A stretch of 64,000 nt of DNA from Jeotgalibacillus malaysiensis (GCA_000818095.1 CP009416.1:3208501-3272500); one strand, 5' to 3'. Counted from the first letter of the stretch, positions 1 through 9,850 are shown. The notes: generated by a model not told the origin, from the letters alone. Numbers and translations: made by a program.

Positions 1-289
1 CAGCACCCTGATATAAAATCGGGTTAGCGCTTGCAACGAATGTCAGCGATGAGCAAAAAACGATGTCATCTTTCCCGACACCCAGCAGTTCAAGCGCCAG
101 GTGGATCGCTGCTGTGCCTGACTGAACAGCAAGCGCTGCTTTTACACCGATCAGTTGTGCCACTTCTTTTTCAAATGCATCTACATTCGGTCCAAGCGGT
201 GCGATCCAATTTGTGCGGAACGCTTCTTCTATATACGCTTCTTCCTGGCCGGTCATATGCGGAGGTGATAAGAATATTTTTTGTGCCAA
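1..289 (-). CDS. epsN: DegT/DnrJ/EryC1/StrS aminotransferase, EpsN-like (N-terminal part, cut by window edge)
   Basis: Only the first 96 codons are in the window. The translation contains GPNVDAFEKEVA and ALAVQSGTAAIHLAL, typical of the N-terminus of PLP-dependent sugar aminotransferases (PglE/EpsN type), which aminate a UDP-4-keto-sugar at C4. The start is a TTG at 289, chosen because a strong AAGGAGG lies about 8 nt upstream and no ATG fits. It follows the EpsM-like acetyltransferase by 13 nt and is the last visible gene of the eps operon. Neighbours EpsC, EpsM and EpsL place it in UDP-diacetylbacillosamine-type sugar synthesis. Family is confident; exact substrate is inferred. Confidence 0.85.
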   Translation of the reverse strand, partial: MAQKIFLSPPHMTGQEEAYIEEAFRTNWIAPLGPNVDAFEKEVAQLIGVKAALAVQSGTAAIHLALELLGVGKDDIVFCSSLTFVASANPILYQGA

Positions 290-302
290 TGAAAGTTCCT
301 CC

Positions 303-944
303 TTATCCGTTTAACTGAATTGGTGTATATGTCTTCACAACCCTCCCTGGATTGCCAACGACTGTTTCATAATTACCTGTGTTGCGTATGATCACTGCAC
401 CTGCTCCAACTGTTGACCATTCACCAACGATGATCCCTGGAATGACCACCGCTGAAGCACCAACATGAGTGCCGGTACCAATTGTGACATTACCTGTCAT
501 TGTGGCTTTTGGTGATAAATGAACAAAGGGTTCAATTTTGTTATCATGCTCTACGATTGCACCTGTATTGATGATCACATGCCGCCCGACTACTGACCCC
601 TGATTAATGACGGTGTGCGGCATACAAACTGTGCCGGCTCTGACTTCTGCCTGTTTACTGATCACTGCTGATGGATGGATCACCGTAGCGTAGTGTTCAT
701 CGTCAAGGTTCAGCTGATTAACGATTGACTGTCTGACTGTGTTACTTCCAATCCCTATTATCAATTGATTTCCTTTTCCGATAAAGTACTGTGCTGCACT
801 CACTGGACCCTTCAATACATCACGCTCAAAAGTCACTTCTTTATAGCGGTCATCCAGGATCGCTGAGACGCTCCAGCCGGCTGCTTCTGCTATATCCTTG
901 ATGACTTTCCCATGGCCGCCATCACCGATAATCACAAGCTTCAT
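303..944 (-). CDS. epsM: UDP-amino-sugar N-acetyltransferase, EpsM/PglD (NeuD) family
   Basis: The 213-residue protein has an N-terminal Rossmann-like nucleotide-sugar domain (VIIGDGGHGKV, residues 4-14) and a C-terminal left-handed beta-helix of hexapeptide repeats (about residues 85-205). The E132-H133-D134 stretch matches the catalytic His-Glu region of PglD as known for the family. The expected reaction is acetyl-CoA-dependent N-acetylation of a UDP-4-amino-4,6-dideoxysugar. Its ATG overlaps the TGA of the upstream sugar-phosphate transferase (ATGA), which argues for coupled translation. Length is usual for the family. Confidence 0.9.
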   Translation of the reverse strand: MKLVIIGDGGHGKVIKDIAEAAGWSVSAILDDRYKEVTFERDVLKGPVSAAQYFIGKGNQLIIGIGSNTVRQSIVNQLNLDDEHYATVIHPSAVISKQAEVRAGTVCMPHTVINQGSVVGRHVIINTGAIVEHDNKIEPFVHLSPKATMTGNVTIGTGTHVGASAVVIPGIIVGEWSTVGAGAVIIRNTGNYETVVGNPGRVVKTYTPIQLNG

Positions 945-1540
945 TTAGCCACCTCTTTTCTGCTGAACTTTTCAACAGTGGCATAGCCTTCCTGAGAGAT
1001 TCCTTCTTTTTTGACCACTTTTTTGATTGTCATCAACAGGATTTTCAAATCAAGCCGTGTACTGATGTGCTTGACATACCAGGTATCAAGCTTGAACTTT
1101 TCTTCCCAGCTCAGGGTATTACGGCCATGGATTTGAGCCCATCCGGTAATGCCGGGCTTTACAAGATGCCTTTTCATTTGCTCCGGCGTATAGTACGCGA
1201 GATACTCTATGAGCAATGGCCTTGGTCCGACAAGGCTCATATCACCTTTGAATACATTGATGAGCTGAGGTAATTCATCCAGGCTTAATTCTCTGAGCAG
1301 GTTGCCAAAGGGTGTAAGCCTTTCTTCATCCGGCAGCAGCTCTCCTTTTCCATCTGTCTCAGCAGTCATGGTTCTGAATTTATAAAGTGTGAAGGCCGTT
1401 CCGTTTAGTCCAGCCCGTTCCTGTTTAAATAACACAGGAGATCCAAGCTTCACTTTAATTAGCACATATAAAGTCAGAAATAATGGGCTTAGCAGGATGA
1501 ATACGACAGATGCTGCAGTCAGATCGATCAGTCTCTTCAT
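941..1540 (-). CDS. epsL: Initiating phosphoglycosyl transferase, EpsL/PglC-like
   Basis: At 199 residues this is a small monotopic phosphoglycosyl transferase that transfers a sugar phosphate (family substrate UDP-diNAcBac) to undecaprenyl phosphate at the inner membrane face, the first membrane step of polymer synthesis. Visible features are an N-terminal re-entrant membrane helix (residues 9-30), the motif YKFRTM, the catalytic Asp88-Glu89 dyad in LSLDELPQL, and MSLVGPRP followed by KPGITGWAQ. It ends with an ATGA overlap to epsM and starts 18 nt after galE. Confidence 0.93.
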   Translation of the reverse strand: MKRLIDLTAASVVFILLSPLFLTLYVLIKVKLGSPVLFKQERAGLNGTAFTLYKFRTMTAETDGKGELLPDEERLTPFGNLLRELSLDELPQLINVFKGDMSLVGPRPLLIEYLAYYTPEQMKRHLVKPGITGWAQIHGRNTLSWEEKFKLDTWYVKHISTRLDLKILLMTIKKVVKKEGISQEGYATVEKFSRKEVAK

Positions 1541-1557
1541 CTCTTTCCCCTCCAGTC

Positions 1558-2607
1558 TTATGCACCGGATCGTTCTGTCTTATGAACCTCAGCCGGCTGC
1601 TGATAACCATCCGGGTTATGTCGCTGCCATCTCCAGGTATCACGGCACATATCATCAATTGTTTTAACTGTTTTCCATCCAAGTTCTTTTTCAGCTTTTG
1701 TGGGATCGGCATAACATACTGCAATATCTCCAGCTCTTCTGTCAGTAAATCTGTATGGCACCTTACGCCCACTCGCTTTTTCAAATGCAGCGACCATTTC
1801 CAGCACGCTGAAGCCTTTTCCAGTTCCAAGGTTAAAGGCATGTGCCCCTTTATTTTTGAGCATGTAATCCAGTGCTTTCACGTGACCTGTCGCAAGGTCT
1901 GTTACGTGAATATAATCTCTGATACCGGTTCCGTCACGGGTTGGATAATCACTACCGAAAACCGATAGCACTGCTCTTTTCCCTGTAGCAACCTGTGAAA
2001 TATAGGGCATCAGATTATTTGGTATACCATTTGGATCTTCACCAATTCGTCCGCTTTCATGAGCGCCTACCGGATTAAAGTACCTGAGAATCACTGCTCT
2101 CCACCGCTCTGAAGATGTGGCAAGATCTTTAATAATTCTCTCAGCCATCAGCTTCGTGCTTCCATATGGATTTACAGCTCCAGTCTGATCGGTCTCTTTT
2201 AAAGGCGATGTTCCTTCAGCGCCATAGACTGTAGCAGATGAGCTAAAGACAATATTTCTAACCTGATAATCATCCATCACGTCTAACAGATTCAGCAATG
2301 AAATAAGATTATTCTGATAATAAAGAAGAGAATGAGTGACTGACTCTCCTACCGCTTTCAGTGCTGCAAAATGAATCACGCCCTGGATATCAAATTGCTT
2401 AAAAAGTGCTTCAATCTCATTACGGTTTCTAAAATCAAGCTCGATCACCGGAAAGATTTTTCCCGTCAGCTCCGATACCCTTTTTAATGATTCTGGACTG
2501 CTGTTTGAAAAATTATCAGCGACAATGATCTCATGTCCGGCTTCGATCAGCTCTATACAGGTATGACTGCCGATATAGCCCGCTCCACCAGTGACTAAAA
2601 TACGCAT
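1558..2607 (-). CDS. galE: UDP-glucose 4-epimerase
   Basis: The 349-residue SDR protein opens with the NAD-binding motif VTGGAGYIGSH and carries the catalytic Ser and Tyr-x3-Lys in SSSATVYG and NPYGSTKLMAE. It interconverts UDP-glucose and UDP-galactose (or the N-acetyl forms), supplying precursors to the exopolysaccharide made by the surrounding genes. It is about 10 residues longer than most GalE proteins at the C-terminus. A palindromic repeat separates it from epsG, yet it keeps strand and operon position. A Bacillus eps operon does not normally carry galE, so this is a lineage-specific addition. Confidence 0.93.
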   Translation of the reverse strand: MRILVTGGAGYIGSHTCIELIEAGHEIIVADNFSNSSPESLKRVSELTGKIFPVIELDFRNRNEIEALFKQFDIQGVIHFAALKAVGESVTHSLLYYQNNLISLLNLLDVMDDYQVRNIVFSSSATVYGAEGTSPLKETDQTGAVNPYGSTKLMAERIIKDLATSSERWRAVILRYFNPVGAHESGRIGEDPNGIPNNLMPYISQVATGKRAVLSVFGSDYPTRDGTGIRDYIHVTDLATGHVKALDYMLKNKGAHAFNLGTGKGFSVLEMVAAFEKASGRKVPYRFTDRRAGDIAVCYADPTKAEKELGWKTVKTIDDMCRDTWRWQRHNPDGYQQPAEVHKTERSGA

Positions 2608-2645
2608 GTAACCCCTCCCTTAAAAATAATGCTGTGTCAAAGTGG

Positions 2646-2776
2646 GCTGTTAATTGCAGCTCCAGGAGGGACGCTTTCCGCAGGGCCGGCGGTAAGCCTC
2701 CTCGGCTTCGCCTGTGGGGTCTTACCTGTCCGGCTTTTCCTGCTGGAGTCGCCCTCCTTCCGCCACAATCAACAGC
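2646..2776. repeat. GC-rich palindromic intergenic repeat, copy 1
   Basis: A roughly 130-bp imperfect palindrome with the family core GACGCTTTCCG near the left end and GGAGTCGCC near the right. The outer arms are GCTGTTAATTG and CAATCAACAGC, which pair with a single A-C mismatch. It lies inside the eps operon, between epsG and galE, and would be transcribed as a large hairpin. Related copies occur at 9851, 17186, 19804, 25492, 48998 and 61492. Confidence 0.85.
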
Positions 2777-2838
2777 TGTGCAGATACAAAGTATGTCTTT
2801 AACACAGCGCAAAATAAAAAACATCCCTTCTAAGATGT

Positions 2839-3912
2839 TCAGAATGGAATGTAGTTGCTCTTATAGAGTATGTCCAGGCTTACAACATTTTCATAGTAGT
2901 AATAAAGTAAGTAACAGCAAAGGACTGCAAAATAAATCAGCTTCTGATCTTTCGGTCGGAATAGTGTAATGGCCCATGAAAGTAAGATCAATTGATATAA
3001 ATTAAAGTAAAGTGAGAATCTTGCAAAGATCCAGCTTTGTGTAGAAACAATTAGAAACACGAGTCCAAGCAGCGTCATATTAATAATAACGTCACTTCCA
3101 TACATCACATTCCTTAACTTTCCTCTGGCAAGGTAGGCAATGATCAGAGGCGGCAGAGCAACTGCTACCCGCAGAACATTTGCACCACCTTCATTGAAAT
3201 CTTTGTAGTCCGCATACTGCGTGTCATCAATTGCTGAAAATAAAACTGATGTGAACTGTTCAAATCCTAATACAATCACAATCGCAATCAGGATTAATCC
3301 CACCGTTGCTTTTGACCATGCCCTGGCTCCTACAATGAAGTAAATGGGAAGCATGACAAGCGCACTCTGATGGAAAAAGGATGCGAACACGACGATCAGA
3401 GCATATGGAATAAATTTGCGTTCGATTAAAAATTTTGTTGCCGTAAACATGATGGCTGCTGCAAGTGTCTGACGTATTCCGTTCATCGATACCAGGTAAA
3501 AACCGCCTGTGATATAAACAAATAAGCTGACTTCGATCATTCTGGAGTACTTAAATAAAACCAAAACAATTAATATGTTGGTGATCACACCCGTTGTAAA
3601 CAATAGAATCTGCGGGTCCTCTGATATCATTTTCAAATACCGCTGAAGAATTCCGAAAGCATAATCTTTTTCGCTGAATATATACTCCCAGGTAAAATCA
3701 TTTCTTTCATAAATATCTTTATAGTTAAAAGTATCACCAATATTGGATCTGAGACCTGACACGAGCGCAAGTATGAGACCAGCCATGGCGATCAGAAAAC
3801 GATTCGGAATCATGGGTACCGGGTAAAAGCTATGCCCTGCAGGTACTGCCGCATACCTTGCGAAAAACCCAAGTATAAAGACTGTAAGTAATGTCAGCCA
3901 AAATACCGTCAT
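2839..3912 (-). CDS. epsG: EpsG-family polysaccharide polymerase-like membrane protein
   Basis: The 357-residue protein is almost entirely hydrophobic with roughly ten membrane segments. It contains the FNYKDIYERNDFTWEYIF-type loop after a GLRSNIGDT segment, which is typical of EpsG/Wzy-like O-antigen polymerases. The expected role is joining lipid-linked repeat units on the outer face of the membrane. It sits directly downstream of a GT2 glycosyltransferase (21 nt gap). The ATG follows an AGGTGAGA ribosome binding site. Function is inferred from family and operon position. Confidence 0.85.
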   Translation of the reverse strand: MTVFWLTLLTVFILGFFARYAAVPAGHSFYPVPMIPNRFLIAMAGLILALVSGLRSNIGDTFNYKDIYERNDFTWEYIFSEKDYAFGILQRYLKMISEDPQILLFTTGVITNILIVLVLFKYSRMIEVSLFVYITGGFYLVSMNGIRQTLAAAIMFTATKFLIERKFIPYALIVVFASFFHQSALVMLPIYFIVGARAWSKATVGLILIAIVIVLGFEQFTSVLFSAIDDTQYADYKDFNEGGANVLRVAVALPPLIIAYLARGKLRNVMYGSDVIINMTLLGLVFLIVSTQSWIFARFSLYFNLYQLILLSWAITLFRPKDQKLIYFAVLCCYLLYYYYENVVSLDILYKSNYIPF

Positions 3913-3933
3913 GCCAGTCTCACCTCCAACTGT

Positions 3934-4821
3934 TTAATTTAAATGTGCGGTTTTCTTTTTTAAATAAACCGTTAGCAGATACCCAAAAGGAAGGGCCATC
4001 CACGTCATGGCTTTTCTCGGCGTTTCTTTCAGGAACTGTTTATCGTTACTGATCAGGCTGCTTGATACATAATGAATGGCCTGCCGAAATTTGAAAAATA
4101 CATTCCCACTTGGCAGCTTCATCAGTTCTTTTCTGTAGAAAGCAAAGCCTTTTGGGTTTTTCATATACTGTTTATACATATTAGAAGTTGAACCATCCTC
4201 CAGATACTCCACTTTGCATAAAATCTCATTCATGATAAGTAATGGATATTGCTGATCGAGACAATAATATTTATAAGCAAGACCAACATATTTTTCACCT
4301 TCGAACAACGGATAAGGATATTGAAGGGTAAGCTCGGTCCGATAAACAAGCTTTTTATCTCCCCGCACCTTATGTTTGCTGTACAGATCAAATAATGTAG
4401 AAGTCTTAACGTGCTGTGGCAGCTCCGTCCCGATAATTGAACCATCTCTGAATGCGTCAAGACCGATAATGCCACTCACATGATTACCTCCGTACCTCTT
4501 CCAGAATGAGATGATTTTCTCAACTGCATCTTCACCCATTTCATCATCAGAATCGATGCATACATTCAGTTCAGTTTTCATCAGTCTGTAAGCTGTGTTA
4601 TGAGCGCCATGCATGCCCTGGTTTTCTTGATAAAAGTAGTTGATCAGTACTTTATCTTCTTCTTTCCAACTGTCTACGAGCTCTGCTGTGTGATCTGTAG
4701 AACCGTCATCAATGATTAACCAGATGAAATCTTTATTCTGCTGATCTTTCAGACTGAGATACACTCTTTCAAGACAATAGGCACGGTTATAGGTTGGAGT
4801 AAAAACGGTCAGTGTTTTCAT
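3934..4821 (-). CDS. Family 2 glycosyltransferase
   Basis: The 295-residue GT-A fold protein starts with the GT2 hallmark TVFTPTYNRAYCLERVYLSL and continues with IIDDGSTDHT and the metal-binding CIDSDDEM. It should add one sugar from a nucleotide donor to the growing lipid-linked repeat unit in the cytoplasm. Its start overlaps the end of the GT4 gene upstream by 4 nt. It may fill the role of a GT2 in the Bacillus eps operon, but I do not see enough to equate it with EpsE, so no symbol is given. Confidence 0.9.
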   Translation of the reverse strand: MKTLTVFTPTYNRAYCLERVYLSLKDQQNKDFIWLIIDDGSTDHTAELVDSWKEEDKVLINYFYQENQGMHGAHNTAYRLMKTELNVCIDSDDEMGEDAVEKIISFWKRYGGNHVSGIIGLDAFRDGSIIGTELPQHVKTSTLFDLYSKHKVRGDKKLVYRTELTLQYPYPLFEGEKYVGLAYKYYCLDQQYPLLIMNEILCKVEYLEDGSTSNMYKQYMKNPKGFAFYRKELMKLPSGNVFFKFRQAIHYVSSSLISNDKQFLKETPRKAMTWMALPFGYLLTVYLKKKTAHLN

Positions 4822-5930
4822 TCCACACCTCCGAGTAGCAAATAATTTTTTTGCGTTCCATCAGCAGTTGTATGAATGTCGTATCCGTGAGCCCTGATCG
4901 CTTCAGGCTCTGATCTGCGTTCTGCTGTTGAGCCCGTCAAACGCTTAATTTTCCTAACCCATAATTCATGATCATGGATCGGAAGGAATGTCACCAGATT
5001 GAGTTTCAAGTCTACTTCTTTTGTTATTTGATCTGACACAAGACAAGGCACTCCGGCACTTTGCGCTTCAATTAATGTTAGCGGCAGCCCTTCGTGTAAT
5101 GACGGAAAAACGAATAGATCAATTACCTGCAACAATTCATGTATATCCTCTCTGACGCCGAGGAAATGAACATGCTGCGCAATCCCTTTGATTCGGACTT
5201 GTTCATAAATCCGATCTTTATACTCTCCGTCCCCAATCAGAAGTAAATAAACTTTTTTATGCTGTTGCAACAATCGTTCGAATGTTTCAATCAAAAACGA
5301 ATGATTTTTTTGTTTTTGAAAACGTCCGATATGGCCAAGGATGATATCTTCTTTCTCAAACCCTAACTGCTCACGAAGTCTGTTTCTCACGATGTCAGAG
5401 TAAAAGAACTTTTGAGCTTCAATTCCATTTTTCATCAGAGCTGCTTCTGCGTGCTTTTTACCAAATAACCATTTTCCCGCTTCTTCTGAACAAGCAAAAA
5501 GGTGAGTTGCTGAAGGACCAATAAGACTGCCAGTAAACTGCTTATAAAGCTTTACCGGAACAGAACCCTCACTGCTTGTATTGTGACTATGAGCAATTCT
5601 GACCGGCACCCCAGCCTGCTTAGCAGCCGCCAGTACCTGCCCACTCATTTTATCCATGTGAGCATGTACAATTGTATAATCGTTCTCATTAAAGAACGTT
5701 TTAAGTAAAAAAAAGTACCGTACAGGTCCGGCTTCAGTTACGTAGGGAATCCGGTGAATACGGCCACCCATCTGTCTGATTTCTTCATCAAAAACACCTG
5801 CTTTAGATGTCAGGAAATCAAACTGGATTTTTGTCCGGTCGATGTTTCTATAAAGGTTCATAATCATCGTCTCGGCTCCACCACGATTCATGTTGACGAC
5901 TGCATGTAATACTCTTAACGGGCGATCCAT
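4818..5930 (-). CDS. epsF: Family 4 glycosyltransferase, EpsF-like
   Basis: The 370-residue GT-B protein begins RVLHAVVNMNRGGAETMIMNLY, a common start of EpsF-type glycosyltransferases, and has the C-terminal donor-site motif FVFPSLHEGLPLTLIEAQSAG. The ATG at 5930 overlaps the end of the preceding GT4 gene by 16 nt and has GGAGGCG upstream. It would add a hexose or derivative to the exopolysaccharide repeat unit. Sugar donor and acceptor cannot be told from sequence. The symbol is by similarity and order only. Confidence 0.85.
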   Translation of the reverse strand: MDRPLRVLHAVVNMNRGGAETMIMNLYRNIDRTKIQFDFLTSKAGVFDEEIRQMGGRIHRIPYVTEAGPVRYFFLLKTFFNENDYTIVHAHMDKMSGQVLAAAKQAGVPVRIAHSHNTSSEGSVPVKLYKQFTGSLIGPSATHLFACSEEAGKWLFGKKHAEAALMKNGIEAQKFFYSDIVRNRLREQLGFEKEDIILGHIGRFQKQKNHSFLIETFERLLQQHKKVYLLLIGDGEYKDRIYEQVRIKGIAQHVHFLGVREDIHELLQVIDLFVFPSLHEGLPLTLIEAQSAGVPCLVSDQITKEVDLKLNLVTFLPIHDHELWVRKIKRLTGSTAERRSEPEAIRAHGYDIHTTADGTQKNYLLLGGVE

Positions 5931-7066
5931 TCGAACGCCTCCGTTTCCTGCATAAATCCTTTATAAAGATTTGTCTTTTCCTGTAGAACCCGCTGAAGAC
6001 TGTAGACACTCACGATTTTCTCTCTTGCATTAAAACCGAGAAGTTCTCTTCGACCGGCTTCTTTATGAAGATAAATGATTTTATCACTGAACCCTTTTAC
6101 ATCATCAGTTTCTGTCAGCCAGCCTGTTTTACCGGATTCGATTAGTTCGTTATGTCCTCTGTTTTTCACTGCCACGACCGGTAAGCCGGTTGCCATCATT
6201 TCCATTACGTTAACCGGCAGACCTTCTCTCAGACTAGAGGCAACACCGAGGTCACAGGCTTTTAACAGCTCCGGAATATCTTCTCTGAATCCAAGGAAAT
6301 GAACGTCTTTCTCCACTCCAAGTTCTGCTGAAAGTGATTTGCATTCTTTCAGCAAAGCGCCTTCACCTGCCAGCAGAAGCTTTGCATCTGGTATGTGTTT
6401 TTGGATTCGGCTGAACGCATTAATCAGAAACTGCTGATTTTTATTACGGTTAAATTCAGCTGCATAAAATAATAAAAAATCATCCGGGTTGTATCCGCAT
6501 GATTGCTTGAGATTCTTTCTTTCATTGGAACTGACAGGCGCGTATTTTACAGTATCTACTCCAACACCATGTACCCTCACAATTTTAGAAGCGTGCAGCT
6601 TTGTTCTTGATAGATGGTAGTCCTCCTGATTAATTGTAACCAGTCCGTCCGTTACGTAAGACATGACCCATTCAATCGGATAATAGACCAGCCAGTTCAT
6701 AACCGGTGCACCTTTGCAGAAGTGGTATCCGTGAGCTGTGTATAATACCTTTGTACCTTTTTTCCTGAATGCCATTCCCGCAAGCCTTCCCAGTATTCCT
6801 CCAACCGGTGTGTGGCAGTGAATAAGATCGTAATCATATTGACTCATCAATGATTTTAATTGCTGATAAGCTTTAACATTTCCGCTTGAAACCGGAGATC
6901 TTGATATGGATAACTCATGCTTATGGTCCGTAAAGGGTAAGTGCATCTGTCCTGCTGCTGCAACGTGAACCTCCCATCCCTGCTCCTTGAACCACTTCAT
7001 ATAGGGAAGGTGAAATGCCTTGAAATGATAGTCCACGGTTGCGCAAAATAGAATTTTTTTATTCAT
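5915..7066 (-). CDS. epsD: Family 4 glycosyltransferase, EpsD-like
   Basis: The 383-residue GT-B protein has an N-terminal acceptor domain (ILFCATVDYHFKAFHLPYMKW) and a C-terminal donor domain with GVASSLREGLPVNVMEMMATG. TAHGYHFCKGAP at about residue 114 is typical of EpsD and related capsular GT4 enzymes. It lies 12 nt after galU and overlaps the next GT4 gene, so the three are cotranscribed. It likely acts early in repeat-unit assembly. The specific linkage is unknown. Confidence 0.87.
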   Translation of the reverse strand: MNKKILFCATVDYHFKAFHLPYMKWFKEQGWEVHVAAAGQMHLPFTDHKHELSISRSPVSSGNVKAYQQLKSLMSQYDYDLIHCHTPVGGILGRLAGMAFRKKGTKVLYTAHGYHFCKGAPVMNWLVYYPIEWVMSYVTDGLVTINQEDYHLSRTKLHASKIVRVHGVGVDTVKYAPVSSNERKNLKQSCGYNPDDFLLFYAAEFNRNKNQQFLINAFSRIQKHIPDAKLLLAGEGALLKECKSLSAELGVEKDVHFLGFREDIPELLKACDLGVASSLREGLPVNVMEMMATGLPVVAVKNRGHNELIESGKTGWLTETDDVKGFSDKIIYLHKEAGRRELLGFNAREKIVSVYSLQRVLQEKTNLYKGFMQETEAFEWIAR

Positions 7067-7078
7067 TGTCTACCGCTC

Positions 7079-7960
7079 CTATCCTGTTGTCAGATTTCGA
7101 TCGAGTACTTCCTTTAAGTATTCTGTAAGCTGGTTTTTTAATTCAGGTCTTTGCAGCGCAAATTCAATGGTCGTCTGAATAAAGCCCATCTTCTCACCGA
7201 CATCATACCTTTTGCCTTCAAAATGATAGGCATATACAGCTTCAGCTTCATTGAGCGCTGCAATAGCATCTGTTAATTGAATCTCATCACCAGCGCCTGG
7301 CTTCTGATTTTCAAGCAGCTTCATAATGCCCGGTGTTAGAATATACCGGCCGAGGATAGCAAGATTGGATGGTGCTTCTTCTTTTGACGGCTTTTCGACC
7401 AGCTCTCTTACCTGATAGAGCCGTTCGTTCATTTGTTCCCCGTCTACGATCCCATATCTGGATACTTCATCTTCTTTAACCGGCTGTACACCGATAATCG
7501 ATGACCGGTAGCGGTTGAACTGATCAATGAGCTGCTTCAGGCACGGCTTTTCGGCTTGAACGATATCATCACCAAGTAATACGGCAAAAGGCTCGTCTCC
7601 AATGAACTTTCTTGCACACCAGATTGCATGCCCCAGTCCTTTTGGCTCCTTCTGACGAATATAGTGAATGTCTACCATTCGTGATGAATGCTGTACTGCA
7701 TCGAGTAATTCAAACTTTCCTTTATCGTATAGATTCTGTTCGAGTTCAAATGAATGATCAAAATGATCTTCAATTGCGCGCTTCCCTTTACCTGTAACAA
7801 TAATAATATCTTCAATACCCGCTTCAATTGCTTCTTCCACAATGTATTGAATCGTTGGCTTATCTACAATTGGCAGCATCTCTTTTGGCATTGCTTTAGT
7901 TGCCGGAAGAAACCTCGTACCAAGACCTGCAGCCGGAATAATAGCTTTTCTTACTCTCAT
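7079..7960 (-). CDS. galU: UTP-glucose-1-phosphate uridylyltransferase
   Basis: The 293-residue enzyme has the nucleotidyltransferase signature [21 protein letters not shown] at residues 10-30 and [10 protein letters not shown] for metal binding, and makes UDP-glucose from UTP and glucose-1-phosphate. Length and layout match GtaB/GalU. It sits between epsC and the glycosyltransferases, unlike the usual Bacillus eps operon. With galE in the same operon it gives the cluster its own UDP-glucose/UDP-galactose supply. Confidence 0.95.
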   Translation of the reverse strand: MRVRKAIIPAAGLGTRFLPATKAMPKEMLPIVDKPTIQYIVEEAIEAGIEDIIIVTGKGKRAIEDHFDHSFELEQNLYDKGKFELLDAVQHSSRMVDIHYIRQKEPKGLGHAIWCARKFIGDEPFAVLLGDDIVQAEKPCLKQLIDQFNRYRSSIIGVQPVKEDEVSRYGIVDGEQMNERLYQVRELVEKPSKEEAPSNLAILGRYILTPGIMKLLENQKPGAGDEIQLTDAIAALNEAEAVYAYHFEGKRYDVGEKMGFIQTTIEFALQRPELKNQLTEYLKEVLDRNLTTG

Positions 7961-7975
7961 TCAATAAACACTCCC

Positions 7976-9793
7976 TTATCCTGTAATTTTAATGATTTTC
8001 TCTCTTCTATTTGCAAGCTCCAATACGAATTCCCTGATTTGATCGGCATTCATCTTGTCATAGGCTTCTGTCAGCTGATTAATTTCATCCATATAAAGCG
8101 ATGATGTGTTTCCGATATATATTTTTGGATATACCTGCTCTTGGCTCACCTCAGCTTCATTTAGCAACTCCTCGTAAAGCTTTTCACCCGGTCTCATACC
8201 AATGAACTCTATACCGATTTCTTCATATTGATAACCGGATAGTTTGATCATGTTCCGAGCCAAGTCGACAATCTTCACAGGCTCTCCCATGTCGAGTACA
8301 AAGATCTCTCCACCTTTAGCCAGAGCTCCCGCCTGAATCACAAGCCTTGATGCTTCAGGAATCGTCATAAAGTATCTAACCATATCAGGATGTGTTACTG
8401 TAATGGGTCCGCCCTGTTCAATCTGTCTTTTAAAATGAGGAATTACGCTCCCTCTACTTCCTAACACATTTCCAAACCTTACTGCTGCAAAGGTGGTCTC
8501 ACTCACTTGATTCATATACTGTACAACCATTTCAGACAGTCGTTTAGTTGCGCCCATGACGCTGGTCGGGTTCACGGCCTTATCAGTCGACACCATAATA
8601 AAGGTTTGTACACCTGCCTGATGAGCAGCCATGGCAACGTTCTTTGTACCGATCAGATTATTTTTTATCGCTTCTTCCGGATTCTGTTCCATAAGCGGTA
8701 CATGCTTGTGAGCGGCTGCATGGTAGATGATGTCCGGCTGATATTCACTCATGACTGTTACCATTTTCTTATAATCCTGGATATCTGCAATTTCTGCGTG
8801 AAGCTGAATCTCAGAGTCTTTTAAAAGAGGCTGGAGCTCCATATGAATTTTATAGATACTATTTTCACCGTGTCCGAGTAAGACAATCGTTTTCGGTTCA
8901 AAGCGGCTTACCTGACGGACAATTTCAGATCCAATTGATCCTCCTGCACCTGTGACTAAAACCGTTTTATGTTTCAGTTTTTCAGAAATTTGTTTGAGAT
9001 CCAGTTCAACTGGCTCCCGTCCAAGTAAATCCTCGACCTGAACGTCCCTTGCCTCGTGCACTGATACTTTTCCACTGACCAGATCTTCAATCATCGGAAG
9101 AATTTTTGTATCGGCATCCGTTTTAGAGCACTCCTGAAAGATTCGGTTCAATTGCTTCTTACTTAAGGAAGGAATTGCGATAATAATATTATCGATCCGA
9201 TATTCACTCACTGTTTTTTCGATATCTTCAACTCTTCCTGCAACCGGGATATCCATAATATCGAGCTGCTGCTTCCTCACATTATCATCTATAAATGCAA
9301 CTGGAAGCATGTCGCAATCTCTATTATGTTTTAACTGCCTGGCAATCATCGTCCCCGCTGACCCTGCACCGATAATGAGCGTTCTCTTTTTATTGACCCT
9401 CTGGCTGATCACCCGGTCTCTGAAAAGTCTCCAGGCAAATCTTGATCCACCGATAAAGAAAAGCATGAGCAGAAGTGTGACAGCAAGTAATCTGAAAGCA
9501 ACTTCTCCAAGTACCAGCTGTTGAGTAATCACTAACACAATCATGGACAAAAAGACTGTTTTACAGATCGCTGCAAGCTCACTGATACTCGCATACTCCC
9601 AGGCCTTTTTATACAAATGGTAGCGAAATGAAAACAATAGGTGTGATGTAACAAGTACGCCAGCCATTAAAATGATCGGAAAAGTAAAAACTTCTATACT
9701 GGCATTCACAAGGAAGCTGCTGAAAAAGATCGCCATACAAACGATCGAAGTATCAATTAAGATAAACAGGGACAACCTGTATTTATAAGACAT
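7976..9793 (-). CDS. epsC: UDP-N-acetylglucosamine 4,6-dehydratase, EpsC/PglF/CapD family
   Basis: The 605-residue protein has four N-terminal membrane helices (about residues 8-110), a CoA-binding-like Rossmann domain (TLIIGAGSAGTMIARQL near 140) and a C-terminal SDR domain starting VLVTGAGGSIGSEI near 285. STDKAVNPTSVMGATKR shows the family's Met in place of the usual SDR tyrosine. It catalyses the first step toward bacillosamine-type sugars and feeds EpsN and EpsM at the operon end. It follows the EAR RNA, a terminator and a palindromic repeat, which separate it from epsB. Confidence 0.93.
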   Translation of the reverse strand: MSYKYRLSLFILIDTSIVCMAIFFSSFLVNASIEVFTFPIILMAGVLVTSHLLFSFRYHLYKKAWEYASISELAAICKTVFLSMIVLVITQQLVLGEVAFRLLAVTLLLMLFFIGGSRFAWRLFRDRVISQRVNKKRTLIIGAGSAGTMIARQLKHNRDCDMLPVAFIDDNVRKQQLDIMDIPVAGRVEDIEKTVSEYRIDNIIIAIPSLSKKQLNRIFQECSKTDADTKILPMIEDLVSGKVSVHEARDVQVEDLLGREPVELDLKQISEKLKHKTVLVTGAGGSIGSEIVRQVSRFEPKTIVLLGHGENSIYKIHMELQPLLKDSEIQLHAEIADIQDYKKMVTVMSEYQPDIIYHAAAHKHVPLMEQNPEEAIKNNLIGTKNVAMAAHQAGVQTFIMVSTDKAVNPTSVMGATKRLSEMVVQYMNQVSETTFAAVRFGNVLGSRGSVIPHFKRQIEQGGPITVTHPDMVRYFMTIPEASRLVIQAGALAKGGEIFVLDMGEPVKIVDLARNMIKLSGYQYEEIGIEFIGMRPGEKLYEELLNEAEVSQEQVYPKIYIGNTSSLYMDEINQLTEAYDKMNADQIREFVLELANRREKIIKITG

Positions 9794-9850
9794 GATTCTC
9801 CTCCTTTCTATTAAACAAGCTTTGTTAAAGTCTTTTTATGATACTGCACA

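Noticed and set aside
1510-1968. A 152-codon plus-strand frame over galE
   Set aside because: Antisense to galE, whose motifs are intact, and without a ribosome binding site.
2646-2776. Insertion sequence remnants at the palindromic repeats
   Set aside because: No transposase fragment or target duplication is visible; the copies are too short and alike in structure, so they are reported as a repeat family.
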